From assembly GCF_947179165.1 (NCBI RefSeq), contig NC_077242.1, positions 32,051,097 through 32,115,096 of the forward strand: a stretch of 64,000 bases of DNA. The letters are read 5' to 3'. Below are positions 45,090-57,324 of this stretch, one piece after another. The stretch is from Solanum dulcamara. Its lineage: Eukaryota; Streptophyta; Magnoliopsida; Solanales; Solanaceae. Numbering within the stretch: position 1 is the first letter of the stretch; every line of letters begins with the position of its first letter. The notes below the pieces were generated by a model, which saw only the letters and a program-made list of their open reading frames with translations, made no database searches and was not told the origin of the DNA. Position numbers and translations under genes: made by a program.

Positions 45090-45990
45090 GTTGAATAAAA
45101 CTTTCCTTAAGACTTTATACGGATCATAGGGAGATGCCTTTTTACTGGAATGACATACATTTTCATCCAAGTAATTAATATATGAGTTCCAAGACTGGGG
45201 CTATCCGTAGACATCGGGAATAGGTACGGACACTTGTGTTTAATGTCCTTCTCAACCTCCCAGTTTATGTCTTCACGATTCTTATTCCGCCATAGTACCT
45301 TGACGGAAATTATGTCCTTAGTTCGCAACCCGTTTAATCTGCTGATCCCGGATGGAGATAGGTTGCCCCTCATAGGATAACTCCCTATTACGTGGAACTC
45401 CTCCACGGGAAATATTCTGGGAGCGTCGTTTCCATTCTTACGGAGCATTGATTTGTGAAAATTGAATGTATTGTTCAAATCAGACGGTAGGTCCCACTCA
45501 TAGGTAGCTTTATCTATTCTAAAAATGCTCTGCGAAGGATCAATGTATCCCCTTCTTGCTTACTTTAGGCTGTTAATCAATATCTTGTCCCGGAATAAGC
45601 TTTACTTCCTCAATAATTTAGTGGATCACATCTGGGCCTGTCCCTTAATCGAAGGGCAAAATGTCATACTAAGATTCATCTGGGTTCCTCAATCCCTTTC
45701 GAAATGATTTCCAGCAGTCAGCTGTAAATTGAACTTTTCTATCTGAGATAATAGATGTGGGGACTCCGTGAAATCTTATTGTTTCCCTACTATGTCATTT
45801 CGTAGAACCCTCAGCTGAATATGCCTTTCTAACTGGAGGGGAACAGGTTGATTCTGTCAGCCCATCTACCATAGCCCGTATGAACTCCCAGTTCCTTAGA
45901 ATGCGAGGTCAGCTCGTACTATAATACATATTAACTGCTTTCCACCTCTGAGTCGGGGTTTCCATTCCCTGAGATAGGCTATCAGACTGC
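45090..45990 (-). pseudogene. A2 integrase C-terminus
   Basis: The frame at 45478-45107 includes FNFHKSMLRKNGNDAP, PVEEFHVIGSYPMRGNL and LRTKDIISVKVLWRNKN with EVEKDIKHKCPYLFP. It is the end of a gypsy integrase (family layout L-R-x-K-E...VKVLW...YPHLF). Upstream (45490-45580) a shifted frame shows RYIDPSQ and a DKATYEWDLPS-like GPY/F remnant. No catalytic core is recognisable beyond that. Confidence 0.8.
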
Positions 45991-46531
45991 TGATGCTTCT
46001 TTTAACTTAAGCTATTGTACAACTCCTCTTAATCCAACTTGTAATACCTTAGGTATGATATCTTTCTCTTTTACTCAGATCTTTTCTCCAGTTTTCTTAC
46101 CATACATCATATTGTAATCCATACATAAACGTGTGTACAGACATAGAGCAGTCCAGAAAATTCCTTAGCGTTGCTATACTAGTGGCTTACATCCTTTAGT
46201 CGAGGTCAAGGCTCCACTATGGCTCTTGTCCTTAATACCGATTATATCTGAATAGTTCTGCCTCGAACCATCTTACACTTTTCCTGAATAGATTATAAAT
46301 ATGGCAATCACATTGTTATTACTGACTTTCTTTTATCGAGTAATCATTTGACCTCGCTCTTAGTATGCCAATATTCATATGCTGCACAACTATTCTTGTG
46401 CCATTTTAACGAGGTGCATTGTATTTCAGTCATAATCTTTTCTGCTCTTGGCTTACTCTGTTCTATATGTGTCGTTGTACTAACCCGTTTTTATAATCTC
46501 TTTTTGTCATACTTGTTTTGTTCTCTTTCTC

Positions 46532-46634
46532 ACTTCCCAGGGGGTCACCCATCCCAGTGCTACTCTCATTGGAGCACGCTTAACTTCGGAGTTTTGACGG
46601 AATCCGATGCATCAGTTTGGGTATGATCACATCC
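46532..46634 (-). pseudogene. 5S rRNA-like segment inside A2
   Basis: The minus strand reads GGATGTGATCATACCC at the 5' end, ATCGGATTCCGTCAAAACTC, CCGAAGTTAAGCGTGCT (box A region, close to canonical), GAGAGTAGCACTGG and GATGGGTGACCCCCTGGGAA (box C region), then leaves the 5S pattern at AAGTGAG. About 103 of the usual 120 nt are present; the 3' end is missing or replaced. It is in the same orientation as element A2, opposite to the 5S-like segment of A1. Internal polymerase III promoter boxes look nearly intact. Alternatives are a Cassandra-type LTR, a 5S-derived SINE or a captured 5S copy. Confidence 0.85.
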
Positions 46635-47746
46635 ATCCCTTATGGGGTCTCGTTTGACGTTTAAGAGTCCCCATTTACATGCGATAGCATCAGTTGATTT
46701 TCTTTTACGCTTGTACTTCTTTTATCCACTTCCCCCCTTTTAGGGTGTACCTATGTCATTCTCCGTATATATTCAGCTATTTACACGCGAATAATTCTAT
46801 TCCAACATATTTAACGGGCTGCACCATAGCTACATCTTCTGTTAAATCATCCCCATGTTAGGTTGCCTTTTTGGGAAACCCTAGCACAATAGTAGGGTGC
46901 TGTAATATTTGGAATATCTCGAATCGAATCTCATCTAATGATTGATACTCGAGTAGTATCCGTAATGTAGTAGTGCACTCAAAGCCACATTCCATTCATC
47001 CCAATCAGTAATTAGCGAGGGCTCATAATTGGTGCACATTCCCCACTCAAGTGTACTTATACTTTAATGACTCATGTTTCGAGCTTCATCATTATACTAA
47101 CTTTATTCCAGTGGATACCACTAATCATTAGAGTGGAGTCACATGTACACCATACTTCTTTATGCCTCCTGAGCTTGCATCTTTGTCGTGTGCTTTAAGG
47201 CTCATTTCTAATCCTGCTTAAAACCATATCAATTTCGTGGTAGTAGGGGCCTTATCTTATTACATTTTCATCATACTATACTTTCAATTTGTAGCTGTCT
47301 TCTTAACACTTTATATCCATGACAATTCTTTATCCCTCGTACTCTTGTCTTAGTCATACCGTTACTTCCTTCAACCATAACTTGTTATAGTTTATCCCTA
47401 TGTATCAATTCAGGAGATGCCTCGCCATATCGTTTTATCCCAATCTATCAGTCTTTTCTAAGTCATCTTCCTTGGCTTATAGCTCTTTTCCAACTTCGTT
47501 CTACTATATCAATATCGATCTCCTAGTTTCTATTGCCATTAATTCAGCAATTAACTCATTTCTCGAGGTCAGCCGTACTTGTTTAGTCAAATCTCATCAT
47601 TGTTGTGAGAACCACCTTTTAAGACATACTATAGCCCTATACCTCATTCTCCTCTTATTTCTAGGAAAATTTGGGCAGAGTTTCCTCTGTATTTCTTACT
47701 ATCTCAACACCTACACGCAGAAAATACCAACAGTGCCTCATAGGGC

Positions 47747-47749
47747 GCG

Positions 47750-47780
<31 letters not shown>
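47747..47780. repeat. (CA)n(TA)n microsatellite in A2
   Basis: CACACACACACACACA is followed by TATATATATATATAT within the decayed pol of A2. It is flanked by CAGCCACACAGGGC-type short repeats (47795 and 47838). Confidence 0.9.
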
Positions 47781-47966
47781 TGTATAACATCTCAGCCACA
47801 CAGGGCATACATATATAGTCATATCATCTCATATCGCAGCTGCACAGGGCGCCCACAATTAATAATATGGAAATGAACTTACCTGTTATGTCCACTTGAG
47901 CTACACCTGTTATACTTTCCTGTTTACCTTTCCTTTCACTTTTCAATTGTATCTGTCAATCATATT

Positions 47967-48543
47967 TCAATACCTTACCTGACATAGGTCCTTCGTGCCT
48001 TTGCTTATTGGTGAACCCAAAACCCTAGAGCTTTGACCGACTCCTGAACATCCCGTGTTATTGAATCTTCCATTTGGGGACTGAAGAGGCACCCTCCAAG
48101 TTGGTTGGGTAGGGTATCGACTATACTGGTAAGGTTGTCTGCCTTGAGGCTCCCCCGAATCACCAGCCAACTTACCCTTCTTATGCTGGCCTCTGCCGTA
48201 ATCTTTATCGGTCTGGCGCTCACTGCATCGCCTCTTTATCCCTAGCCCATGCCTTTGAACCTGCCCTGCCATTAATCTGGTCAATAATTGAACTGCATCC
48301 CTCATTGCCCTGTCTTCTGGCCCTAGCTGTGGGGCTAGAGGCCTAGGTACTGGGGCCTCGGAGGCTGCAGCTACTGCTGCTCTAGGCTCCTCTAGGGTGG
48401 CGGCGTAGTAGAGCTCGCCGACTGGAGCATGATTCCCGGCATAGACCGGGCATGAGCCTTAATAACCCCCGAAGTCTGACGTGTTTCATCCGCTATTGAC
48501 TTGCCCTTCTGAGCAACTGTCGCTTTCTTTGGAGGCATTGCTG
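47967..48543 (-). pseudogene. A2 gag N-terminal part
   Basis: The minus strand starts MPPKKATVAQKGKSIADETR at about 48541. It runs to a stop after about 50 codons, then in a shifted frame (48305-47967) reads RDAVQLLTRLMAGQVQRHGL and a QPYQYSRYPTQPTWRVP segment. It matches A1 gag (27835) in sequence and order. The central capsid-like part and the zinc knuckle are missing. The start is chosen because ATG-CCT-CC follows the 5' untranslated stretch after the primer site, as in other gypsy elements here. Confidence 0.8.
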
Positions 48544-48715
48544 CAAACATAATGGTACATTAGTGAGGGATCATCCTAATAACATAGCTCTACCGCACGA
48601 TCTTAGATCTGAAACCTAACTGTCCTGTAGCCTCCTGTCTATAGATGTGGTGCACAACACACCGATAAACAAGACTCTACTAGACACGGTCTGTAGACAC
48701 CCCAAGGACGAACTA

Positions 48716-48726
48716 CTTTGATACCA
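48716..48726 (-). other. A2 primer-binding site
   Basis: The minus strand reads TGGTATCAAAG four bases inside the 5' LTR. The initiator-Met complement is TGGTATCAGAG, one mismatch. Confidence 0.8.
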
Positions 48727-48730
48727 CTTC

Positions 48731-51700
48731 TGTCACGACCCAACCCCGTAGGCCATAACTGGGTTCCGACCTGGACCCTCTCATACGTATTTATCAACTA
48801 CACTTAAGTTGAACCGTGTGTGATGTGATACTATATACAAAAACCCCAATAGTTTAAAACTTTTTCATGTACATGTAGCATCTTTCATTTGTATCATATC
48901 ATGAAAGGGCACGCGAGCCGACAAGGCTGCTATAACAAAAACATTCACAACATATCGAATAGGCAACATCGAAACTAACTCACAAACAACCCACATATAC
49001 ATATGTCTACAGACCTCTAAGAATAGTAACAGCACCATATAGCGGGACAAGGCCCCCGCCGTACCCCTGAATGTACAAATATATACATTAAGTGACCAGC
49101 ATCAAAATTTAGGCTCCAGAATAGTGAAGTACTTCCGACACAGCTGAGAGGAACTCCTATGCTGATGGATCTCCAGAATAAACATCTGTACCTGCGGGCA
49201 TGAAACGCAGCCCCCCGAGAAAAGGGGGGTCAGTACGATATATGTACTGAGTATGTAAAGCATAACACATCGTAACTGAGATCATAACTGAAATAGGGAT
49301 GCAGGGGATAAGTATAACTATTAACAAATTACTGTACCTGCACCTTAGGACACGTAATCCTATAAACCATCATATACTGTGCCCGGCCCTCTAGTGAACT
49401 CGGTGTCATCATCATTACTTCATAATCACATATCATCGTATCATAATGCATTTCATTTCATCATATCATCGTATACGGTTTCATACCATCGTATACGGTA
49501 TCATCTTATCATGTATATCATCATATTATACCCGGTTCACTGCGGGGCTCAGGGTCACAATGTATTGCTTTAATCTCATATGCATGCCTACATAAAGTAT
49601 CCGTCCCTTTAGTGAGGGACTCGGTGAATGGAGTGGTGTACGTCTATAGCGTACCATCATAATATACATATGTACCAGGCCCTCTAAGGAGGGACTCGGT
49701 GTTCCTTCCTTATTTCACCACATATACTATCATATTACAGCCGGCCTGGGACTCGGTGAATAATCGTATCGTCATAACATATAACATATATCACACCTCA
49801 CGTACGGCATCGTCTCCTCGTGCGTGAAACTATACACATCCGGTCCGGGATGCGGTGAAAGAAGAAGTAACACTGTGCACGATAACATATCCCAGCCCAT
49901 CATGGGACTCGAGGAAGGATGGGTTACAGTATGTACGAGTAGAGTAGTGAGAAACCATATGCAACTAAGTCATAGACTCGATGAAACAGTCAAGTGAACC
50001 GTCACTTAAAGATTGGGGGAGTAATTATCCGAGGTATCCCTTTAGATGTCATTAGGGCTTATATCAGTTGGGGCTTCAGGGATCACAAACATGCATCAAA
50101 ATAATGCCACATAATTCATGCAATCAGAAATATAGTCTATGCAATCAGAAACACAATTTATCTAGTCAAAGACTCAACTCATGCATTCAACGGCATTTAT
50201 CATTTCAGAGCCTCTAAAAAGAGGAGCTGGTACCTCTACTTTCTATTCATTATATAGCAGGCTCGAGAATAGTAGTTTGACTACTTTCACACTCTTAATG
50301 TTCAGGAGTGACTACAAGTCACGAGTTACAATCAGAGCTCATAAATGGAATTACCTCCAAACCTATATCATATACCATTTCACTTAAAGTTAAGCCATTC
50401 CAAAGGAAAGAAGAAATAGGCTTTACATGTACTAGTTTTCATCACATAGAAGACAAAAAGGCAATGACTTAGCTATTGCAGAAGTTCCAATACCAAGAAG
50501 TAAACAAGAGTTTCGACTCATACTCAGGGCTTTACGAATGGATTGAATCCCAAATATCATATACATATCATTTATAGCCTATATCTAAGACATGCCAAAA
50601 GAAAAGAGGAATAGCTCTACATATCTATTCCAAAAACACGCCAAAGGAAAGCTTCACATACCTTGTATGGACTTCTCTTAATCACATCCACATCGTTGTC
50701 CTCGAAACCTATTTAACATGGAAGTAATGTAAGTATTAACAACCTTGTACTTTTCAGCAATTTAGACTACCCACGTGTATTCATAACATTCATCCCTTCG
50801 CTCGCCTTCTCGGCTAGTTCCTTAACTAGTTAGGATGTTAACGAAAATTGGGCAGCACCTCCCCTATAATGTGCCCTATCCGAATTCCCAACCATGTACT
50901 TTGCACCTGAATCCAACCAACAATGCAACCATCAGCCCATACATATACATATTACGACCAAAATTACACAATATAAACCCCCAACAATTCACTCGAAACT
51001 AAGATACCAAAACTAGAGTTTTTAATCTTTCTTTCGCGAATTCTTTAATTGCAAAATCAGAGGGTCATGTAGCTACAACCATCAGACCCAACACCTCATT
51101 TAGAGAACTTTTATATCCTGCAACACGCCACAACACAACCAGCAGCTGCCCCCACGCGCACAACACCTTATTTCGACAACAACTTAACTATAGCGATTCT
51201 AAATTCGTTTATTTCGAACGCCGAACTTTTCAAACCTTTTACCCAACTTCCAGCATCTCCTAAGGTGTGTAATACACCATAATTTAATATCATAAACTTC
51301 AAATTAGAGGGAAAGAACTTACCTTTCCCGAAATTGACTAAAACTTGCCGAAATCGCGCCTCGGAATTGTTTTTACGTGCTTAATCGTTGTGGCAGCTTT
51401 CTATCTGATTTTTGCTGCACAAAATCCTAATTTTATACTACTAATACTTCCATATCATTGTATTATACGCTAATTAATTAATTTACGGAATGAAAACGGG
51501 ACTTACCTATTTTGCTCCCAAAGCCGTCGCAATTTTCTCTCCTTAGCTTTAGGGTTTTTTTGTTCACGTTGCTGCTGGAAATTTTGATGAACAAGCTGAA
51601 GTTTGAGATACATATCACTTATATGGGTGGTCCCAAGGGGTGACACGTGTCATCCCTTAAGGATGACACGTGTCAAGCCATGATTGGCCACCGTGTCATG

Positions 51701-52119
51701 CTGCCATACTTGACCCTAAGTAGGTGCATCACCTGCCTTCTTGAGGTGCTGCCACGTGTCGCTCCTCCATTGGCTGCCACGCGTCGTCTTTTTCCCTTCC
51801 TCGCGGGTTTGTAATCTCGTCTTACTTTAAGAGCCCATGTAATCCGAACTACGTAAGCTTGGTATATCCTTAAGCAACTTAAGTGTATAAAACTCTTAAC
51901 TTAGTGTCTTACGTAGGTAAATCGAGTCCTACGACTCATTTCTTAGCCTCCAACTCTTTCCGGATTCTTATGACTCTATCTCCAACCTCCCTTCTCGCGA
52001 GGTATCACAATCTTCTTTCCTTAGAGTTGTTTGATAGTGTCATAGCTTATCCGGATCACATGATAGTGTCTAAATGAACTTAATAAGACATTCCGAGCTC
52101 AAGAGTGCGGGGTGTAACA
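48731..52119 (-). repeat. A2 5' LTR
   Basis: It starts TGTCACGACCCAACCCCG and ends AGTGCGGGGTGTAACA with intact TG/CA ends. It contains the repeat array (49380-49930), dyads at 51641 and 51664, and the CTTACC leader site at 51502-51507. It is nearly the same length as its partner LTR (3389 versus 3388 bp). Confidence 0.95.
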
Positions 52120-52360
52120 CCAGGAGCTTCAAAACTTGATCAGATAGCTTGATTATTTACAGTGCAGGCACCTTATAGGGAGGGTAATTCTACTACTGAC
52201 TTCTTGTCTAAATGGAGTCATAAGCATGATATTCCACAAAACTATTACGCACATCATTAGTTGCCTAGTGGAGCTAAAGAAAGCTATATCTTGGAGAAAG
52301 TATTCATGGTAAATCTCAGAAGAAAGAAATTGAAGAGGATAAAGAAGCCATCTTGAAGTT
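52120..52360 (+). pseudogene. LINE RNase H, C-terminal end
   Basis: Immediately after A2 the plus strand reads QELQNLIR, then a shifted frame with REGNSTTDFLSKWSHK (the Asp of the family pattern ADFLSK.SHK) and SYILEKVFMVNLRRKK-like text. This is the end of the RNase H domain whose first part lies at 41345-41668, so the two pieces were once continuous. Confidence 0.85.
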
Positions 52361-52775
52361 TAGCATTTTTGTTTTTTATGTTGAAACACTCTACAATTTT
52401 TGAAGTTTGTTAACCTTTTCAAATTAGTTATTTCTTTCTAGTAATAGCTCTCTTAAATAGGATTAGTTTTTACATTTCTTTTCTTAGTATTGTAAGGGGA
52501 GAGTCTCCCTTATTTAATTTTTCCTAGAATATTTGTACCGAGAGGAGTCCTCTCTTTTAGATGTTTAGTTTCTAGATTTCATTTCGTAGTTATGGGGAAG
52601 AAAACGTAGTCCTTAGTAGGAAAAGCAATTCATGAACCAAATTAGTAATAGAGGTAAGGTTTTATGTCCCTCTCTTTGTATTTTTATTATTATTTTTATT
52701 TATGTTAAGGCCTGGGGGTGCTGCTCAGCCCCTGACCCCTTCAAGAGCCGTTAAAGGAAATAAAATAAAAAGTTT
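52361..52775 (+). other. LINE 3' untranslated region and A-rich tail
   Basis: Noncoding. It contains GGGGAGAGTCTCCCTT and GAGAGGAGTCCTCTCTT (short hairpins) and TTTTTATTATTATTTTT. Near the end are GGCCTGGGGGTGCTGCTCAG and GGAAATAAAATAAAAAG. B's LTR resumes at TTTTCTCTCAAAGG. Confidence 0.7.
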
Positions 52776-54363
52776 TCTCTCAAAGGTCTTCTTCTCCCTC
52801 AAAATATTCAAAAGGGTTCTTCAAGATCAAGAATTCATTCTCTTCAATTTAAGGCTCATCAAGGTCAGGGTATGTGGGACTTCATTCATGGGTACCTTTC
52901 ACCGATGGAATCCCAAGGATTTATTATCAATTATTTTACGATCTCTTCGATTAAAAGCCCTAATTTCATGATTTGTATTGGGTCTTCTCAATTATGATAT
53001 ATTTTAATGTTATTAGTCTAATTATAAATAATCCATATCATATTGTATGATTTCAAGTTGAATTTCAATTACCTATGCTATATACTAGTTTCAAGTATGA
53101 TTTATGAGATATGATCATTATTTTCAAGTATATTCTATGAAAGCATTATGAATGAGTTTAAATATATTTTATGCAAAGAAGTTTATGAATGATGATTCTA
53201 TGATGTTTAAAGCCAGTAAATGATAGGGCAAGTTAAGTCCCCAAAGATGTTTATGATCAAATATATGTAATGATGGAAGGACTACACCCATAGTGCATGA
53301 GTTATATGATAGATGAGTTAACCCTATAATTTTACTATGATGATGCTAGATGAGCTATTTTTATGATGTTTTATAAAGATGGATTGACATTAGTTATTAT
53401 TTTTCCCTATGATATTTATGATCTTATTTTATGAATTTTGTAGGGATATTGACTAAGTACCGAGAGGATATTTAGGTGGGGTTCGATCCAGTAACGTAGT
53501 TAGTTACCCAAGAGAATCCTAATACCAACCTTTAGTCCCATGCTACGTTACTCGTGTTGGCTTACATATTCTAATATGGTAAAGCTAGTGGATCCACATA
53601 GCCCAGTTAAAAGAGTTACTTAATAGAGTATGCACTAACAAGGTAGCCTCCCCTAACTCAATGCAGGAGTCATCGGATTCCATATATTAGCTCGGATGGT
53701 CTTATATGTCGGTTAAAGGTCCTATTCCACACAGTTTTAGTTGAGTTATGAGTTCTTATAATAATTATGAGATTCTTTTGATACATTGACAAATGATATA
53801 AATATTTTAATGTTTTCATGACTTTACTCATGTTTTAAAGATATTGGTCTTGCATCACATAATTCATATTGATTATGTCCTATGTTTATTGTTCATGCAT
53901 ATTTTCATATACTTAGTGTATTTCATATACTAACGCATACTTTTTACCTACATAGTATCATAATATAGGGTCCAACGATCACATTCATCCACCTCTCACT
54001 CATGGCTAGAGTTAGCACTATTATACTATTGGTGAGTCCTCATGTTCCAAGGACGAGACATTTTATTTCTTATGAGTTTATGACTTCTTTTACCATTCAT
54101 ATTAGGTGATCTAGGAGATTTTCTTATTCCCCCGTCTAGACTAGTAGAGGCATGTTAGATGTTCATTGGAGTTTATGTTATCTCTTATTCTGCATTTTGA
54201 GACTTATGTTCTATTTGAGACTATGTTTCCATATCGTTTATTCTTGTTTATTTATTTCATGTACCTTATGTATGCTCATGAATGTTATGCTAAGAGTCTT
54301 GGTTGGGGTCCTTCAGAATTCTAATTATCGTGTTATGACTAGGCCCTAGGTCATATCGTGACA
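52776..54363 (+). repeat. Element B right LTR, second part
   Basis: It aligns with 20670-21292 and, from 53769, with 31402-31991. It contains the 360-bp portion (53408-53768) that the left LTR has lost. It ends CATATCGTGACA at 54363, next to element E sequence (AGAATACCATAAACC). Confidence 0.88.
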
Positions 54364-54513
54364 AGAATACCATAAACCATGAGAATCTATCAACACCTTT
54401 TGGATTAAGTCTTCAACTCAAGGAACCCAAATCATTACCCTAAAAGTGAGCACACTGCCAATATCAAGAGTGGCATCTTAAGCCTTGCCAAACATTATCC
54501 TCATTTGAGCTGA
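54364..54513 (-). pseudogene. Element E fragment between B and D
   Basis: 150 bp of E pol survive between the two insertions. In minus frames one sees DATLDIGSVLTFR-like text, the linker just before the integrase zinc finger, and VEDLIQKVLIDSHG. It continues the RNase H end at 62487 and leads toward the integrase at 19999. Confidence 0.75.
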
Positions 54514-56786
54514 TGTCACGATCCAAGCCTAGGACCTAGAGTGACACAACGGATGAAGCACCCAGAGGCACCTCACCCAATCCTCATAGCATTTATTGAG
54601 AAATTCATCGATAATGATAAACAGCAAGCAAAAACATAAGGGGTAATTGGGACAAAGGGATTTCACATTCAACAAGAGTTAAGTCAATCAATCATTCGTT
54701 ACTATGTCCAACAATACCTTCTATATTAAGACTTGATGACGTCTAAGACATGTCCCTAGATCACCCTCAAGATTAGATCAAAATACCAACATATAAGTCA
54801 AATTTTTAAATATAACATAAGCTAGATAGGTTAGGAGTGTTGTTCCCGAAATATGGGAACTCACCAAAAGTGGTAGCCTTCAACGATCAACTTAGACATG
54901 GGGAGGAGAGTGTGGAGAAATACCGGTTCCTACATGGTAATTTCGTATAGGCAAAAGTATGCATTAGTACTTTGAATGTACTAAGTATGAGAACATTCTA
55001 TAATGAAGAACATCAAGTCATAGATATAAGCAATATGCAATAATGAATGCATGCATTAGGAACATCATATGGAACCTTAAAATATTCATTTTGTGGTAAA
55101 GTGACCGTAACTGACATTTAAGCTATGTGAGATATTACATGGAATCCAACATAACTACCTACGTTGGCATGGGAAGACTACTTATCGGATAGAAATTTTT
55201 CAACTTTAACGCTTCTTTAACTTTAACTTTAATGCTAATTGTGGATCCAGTAGCCTAGAATAGCCGACAAGGGCCCCTTTGTTGGCTCATAGTTAATAAA
55301 ACATGATACTTTACTTAAGGACCCCTTAGTTCGGGTCTCCATCTACATGCTACATTCGTTGCTAGGTCAATCCCACAGAATAACACGTAAATATCATAAT
55401 AGCATAAACATTTATATAAATTTAACATATAATCATCATTCGGTAGAATAGCTCATTAAAATATTTCATTTGTTTCAATGCAAGAATTTTCCTTTCATAT
55501 TGAAGCCTTACTTTGTCTAAGAAGCCCTTTCATCATTCAATCAATCATAAGAATCCGGTTACATAAACACTTGTTTCGTATCATTCAATTGTAGTCAAAC
55601 TTTCATTTCAACTTTACTTTAACATAAGAAAGTTGGGTGGGTTCATTAACCTTCAAATGCATTTAAACAATACTTGCATGCATGAGAATGACGGAAATGC
55701 ATCAAAATACACATCTTAAAACAACCCACCATATATGCCTTAAAACCCTTTTCAAGCCTTCATATAGGCACTTTAGAAAATCATTCATTTGATGAAAATA
55801 AGAGTCATTATATATCAATATATATAAATAAACTTAAAATACATCATAATGTATGCATTTAGAGTCATTTTGTAAAAGCCCATGAGAATTCATCATTTAG
55901 AATTGAAATGTTAGTTTAAGAGAAAATATTTGGGCTCCATGGGTGGAATGACCTTTGGATGAAAAACCCTCATACCTTGGGGACACAAAATCCCTATGAA
56001 AACTTGAGGAAAAAAGGAAATTTGAAATGTCTTAAGATTAAAACCCTAGCTTTGCCTTGAAGTTCTTGGGAGAGTTTGAAAGGAGGGAAAATTTTTTGTA
56101 TTGGGTAAAAGTATGGAAAATAAGGGTTTTAGAGGTTTTAGGGTTTTTAGATAGAAGAACTAAGCCTCCAAAACGACAACATTTAGAATTAAAATGCAGA
56201 AAAAGACTAAAATGTACCTTTAAAAACCTGGTCGAAAAGAATGTTATAGGGACCCTTCACGGTCCGTGGTGCTCACCACCGCCCATGATGAGAACCTGTG
56301 GTTAGGGACTCAGAAATATTTTTGGAAAAGGGCCTGCAGGGTAGTCTTCGAAGTTTCACCACGGGACCTCTTCATGGTTCGTGAAGTGCACGATAGGCCA
56401 TAAAAGTTGGTTGTGGTGTAAGTATTATAGGTGGACTTGCAGGGTTTCAAACACGATGATACACCACAGTCCGTGGAGGGTTCCACAATTCATGGTGGTC
56501 TTCTGTGGACTTTGCCTTTGGAAAACATCTAAGGGTCTTAGGGAGGGGTCACCACGGAGGGATTCACGGCTCGTGGTACTTACCACGGTCTATGGTCCTC
56601 CTTCATGGTTCATGACTTGCAATCTAAGTCTCTGAATCTCTACCACAATTTCTCACCACGGTCCGTGATACACACCACGCTCGCGATGGCCTCCATGGTC
56701 AACCCATGGTGCCAGTTTCAGTATTTTGTTAAAATTTTATCCTTTGATCCTTTGATTTAGACCTTTCACATTTTCGGAATCTTACA
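54514..56786 (-). repeat. Element D 3' LTR
   Basis: 2273 bp, TGTCACG...CTTACA on the plus strand, with the polypurine stretch (minus CCCAAGAGGGTGATAT) right after 56786. The part at 56260-56720 holds an array of CCGTGG/CCACGG dyads (ACGGTCCGTGGTG, CCACAGTCCGTGG, CCACGGTCCGTG). The last 240 bp match 62130-62362. Confidence 0.9.
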
Positions 56787-57021
56787 ATATCACCCTCTTG
56801 GGAATATTCGTCCTCAAATGAGAATCATTAGTATAGATGGGACATGGAACTAGGAGTAGCAACCCAACATATATATACAATGCCACTTGAATGCATCAAA
56901 CATAAAATCTTTAAACTTTAGTATAAATCATAACTTTAAAATTCAACTTTATGAATATGCATGCATATGAAAACTTGTGAAAGCTGAAACATAAGAGCCC
57001 TAAATACTTGAGCATGAATGA

Positions 57022-57324
57022 TTTAGTACCTTAGGCTTGAGTAGAATGAAAGATATGAGGCTAACGTGTCATTATATCTGCTTCCGCTTCCCATGTAGCA
57101 CTTTCAACTTGTTGATTTCTCCAAAGGACTTTAATGGATGCAACTTCCTTGTTCCTCAATCTCTTGACTTGCCGGTGTACAATTTCAACCGGATCCTCTT
57201 CATAGGTCAAATTCTCTTTAATGTTCATTATCTCCAAGGGCACTATGGAACTTGGATCTCCCACACATTTCCTCAACATAGACACATGGAACAGCGGATG
57301 GACCATTTCCATTTCTGAAGGCAA
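57022..57324 (-). pseudogene. Element D integrase C-terminal tail
   Basis: The frame 57324-57061 includes VHPLFHVSMLRKCVGDPSS, LTYEEDPVEIVHRQVKRL and a RNKEVASIKVLWRNQQVE segment with WEAEADIMTR-stop. The stop replaces a Tyr codon, and the original end is about 40 bases further, near 57022. This is the GPY/F-type tail of gypsy integrases. Confidence 0.88.

Larger units (their letters stand above)
45991..47960 (-). pseudogene. A2 decayed interior (former pol)
   Basis: No RT, RNase H or protease motif could be recognised in any frame. The region is about 2 kb, so large deletions have occurred. Parts align with A1 (46635-46830 with 26078-26260; 47650-47700 AAAATTTGGGCAGAGTTTCC with 28016-28036). 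A 5S-like segment lies at 46532-46634 and a (CA)n(TA)n repeat at 47747-47780. The long plus-strand frame at 47400-47876 is a low-complexity shadow. Confidence 0.55.
41669..52119 (-). mobile_element. Gypsy family A element A2, youngest insertion, in the LINE
   Basis: LTRs at 41669-45056 (3388 bp) and 48731-52119 (3389 bp) are highly similar; I counted about ten differences in a 500-bp stretch (41801-42300 versus 48861-49360). The interior is 3674 bp. The target duplication is CTAGG (41664-41668) versus CCAGG (52120-52124), one C-to-T change. The LINE RNase H frame resumes QELQNLIR immediately after it. In minus orientation there is a primer site, gag N-terminus, decayed pol with a 5S-like segment, integrase end and polypurine tract. 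It lacks most of pol and must be non-autonomous. Confidence 0.93.
36299..52775 (+). mobile_element. LINE (L1-type with RNase H), 5'-truncated, in B's 3' LTR
   Basis: The pieces 36299-38134, 40577-41668 and 52120-52775 form one plus-strand non-LTR element: the region before RT, RT, a zf-RVT-like zinc region, RNase H and a 3' tail. Two later insertions split it, a solo LTR at 38135 and element A2 at 41669, and the reading frame resumes exactly across both. ORF1 and endonuclease are absent, the usual 5' truncation of LINEs. The 3' end has the AAGGCCTGGGGGTGCTGCTC segment and an A-rich end (GGAAATAAAATAAAAA). The target duplication is not clear. Confidence 0.88.
20000..54363 (+). mobile_element. 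Ty3/gypsy element B carrying A1 and a LINE in its LTRs
   Basis: Left LTR: about 20000-21292 plus 31400-31991. Interior: 31992-35620 with gag, protease and integrase on the plus strand. Right LTR: about 35630-36298 plus 52776-54363. The two LTR halves align across the insertions; for example 31402-31500 matches 53771-53870, and 20640-21290 matches 52776-53400. RT and RNase H are deleted, so the copy is non-autonomous. The right end is GTGACA at 54358-54363; the left end is eroded and no TSD is found. Confidence 0.85.

Noticed and set aside
47400..47876. 158-codon plus-strand open frame
   Set aside because: It runs antisense to decayed A2 pol, ends in a Thr-His/Ile-Tyr microsatellite translation, and shows no domain; treated as chance.
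36299..52775. Target duplication for the LINE
   Set aside because: Left flank ...AATCAAAAACCTTC and right end ...AAATAAAAAG do not give a convincing repeat; a few host bases seem to be lost instead.
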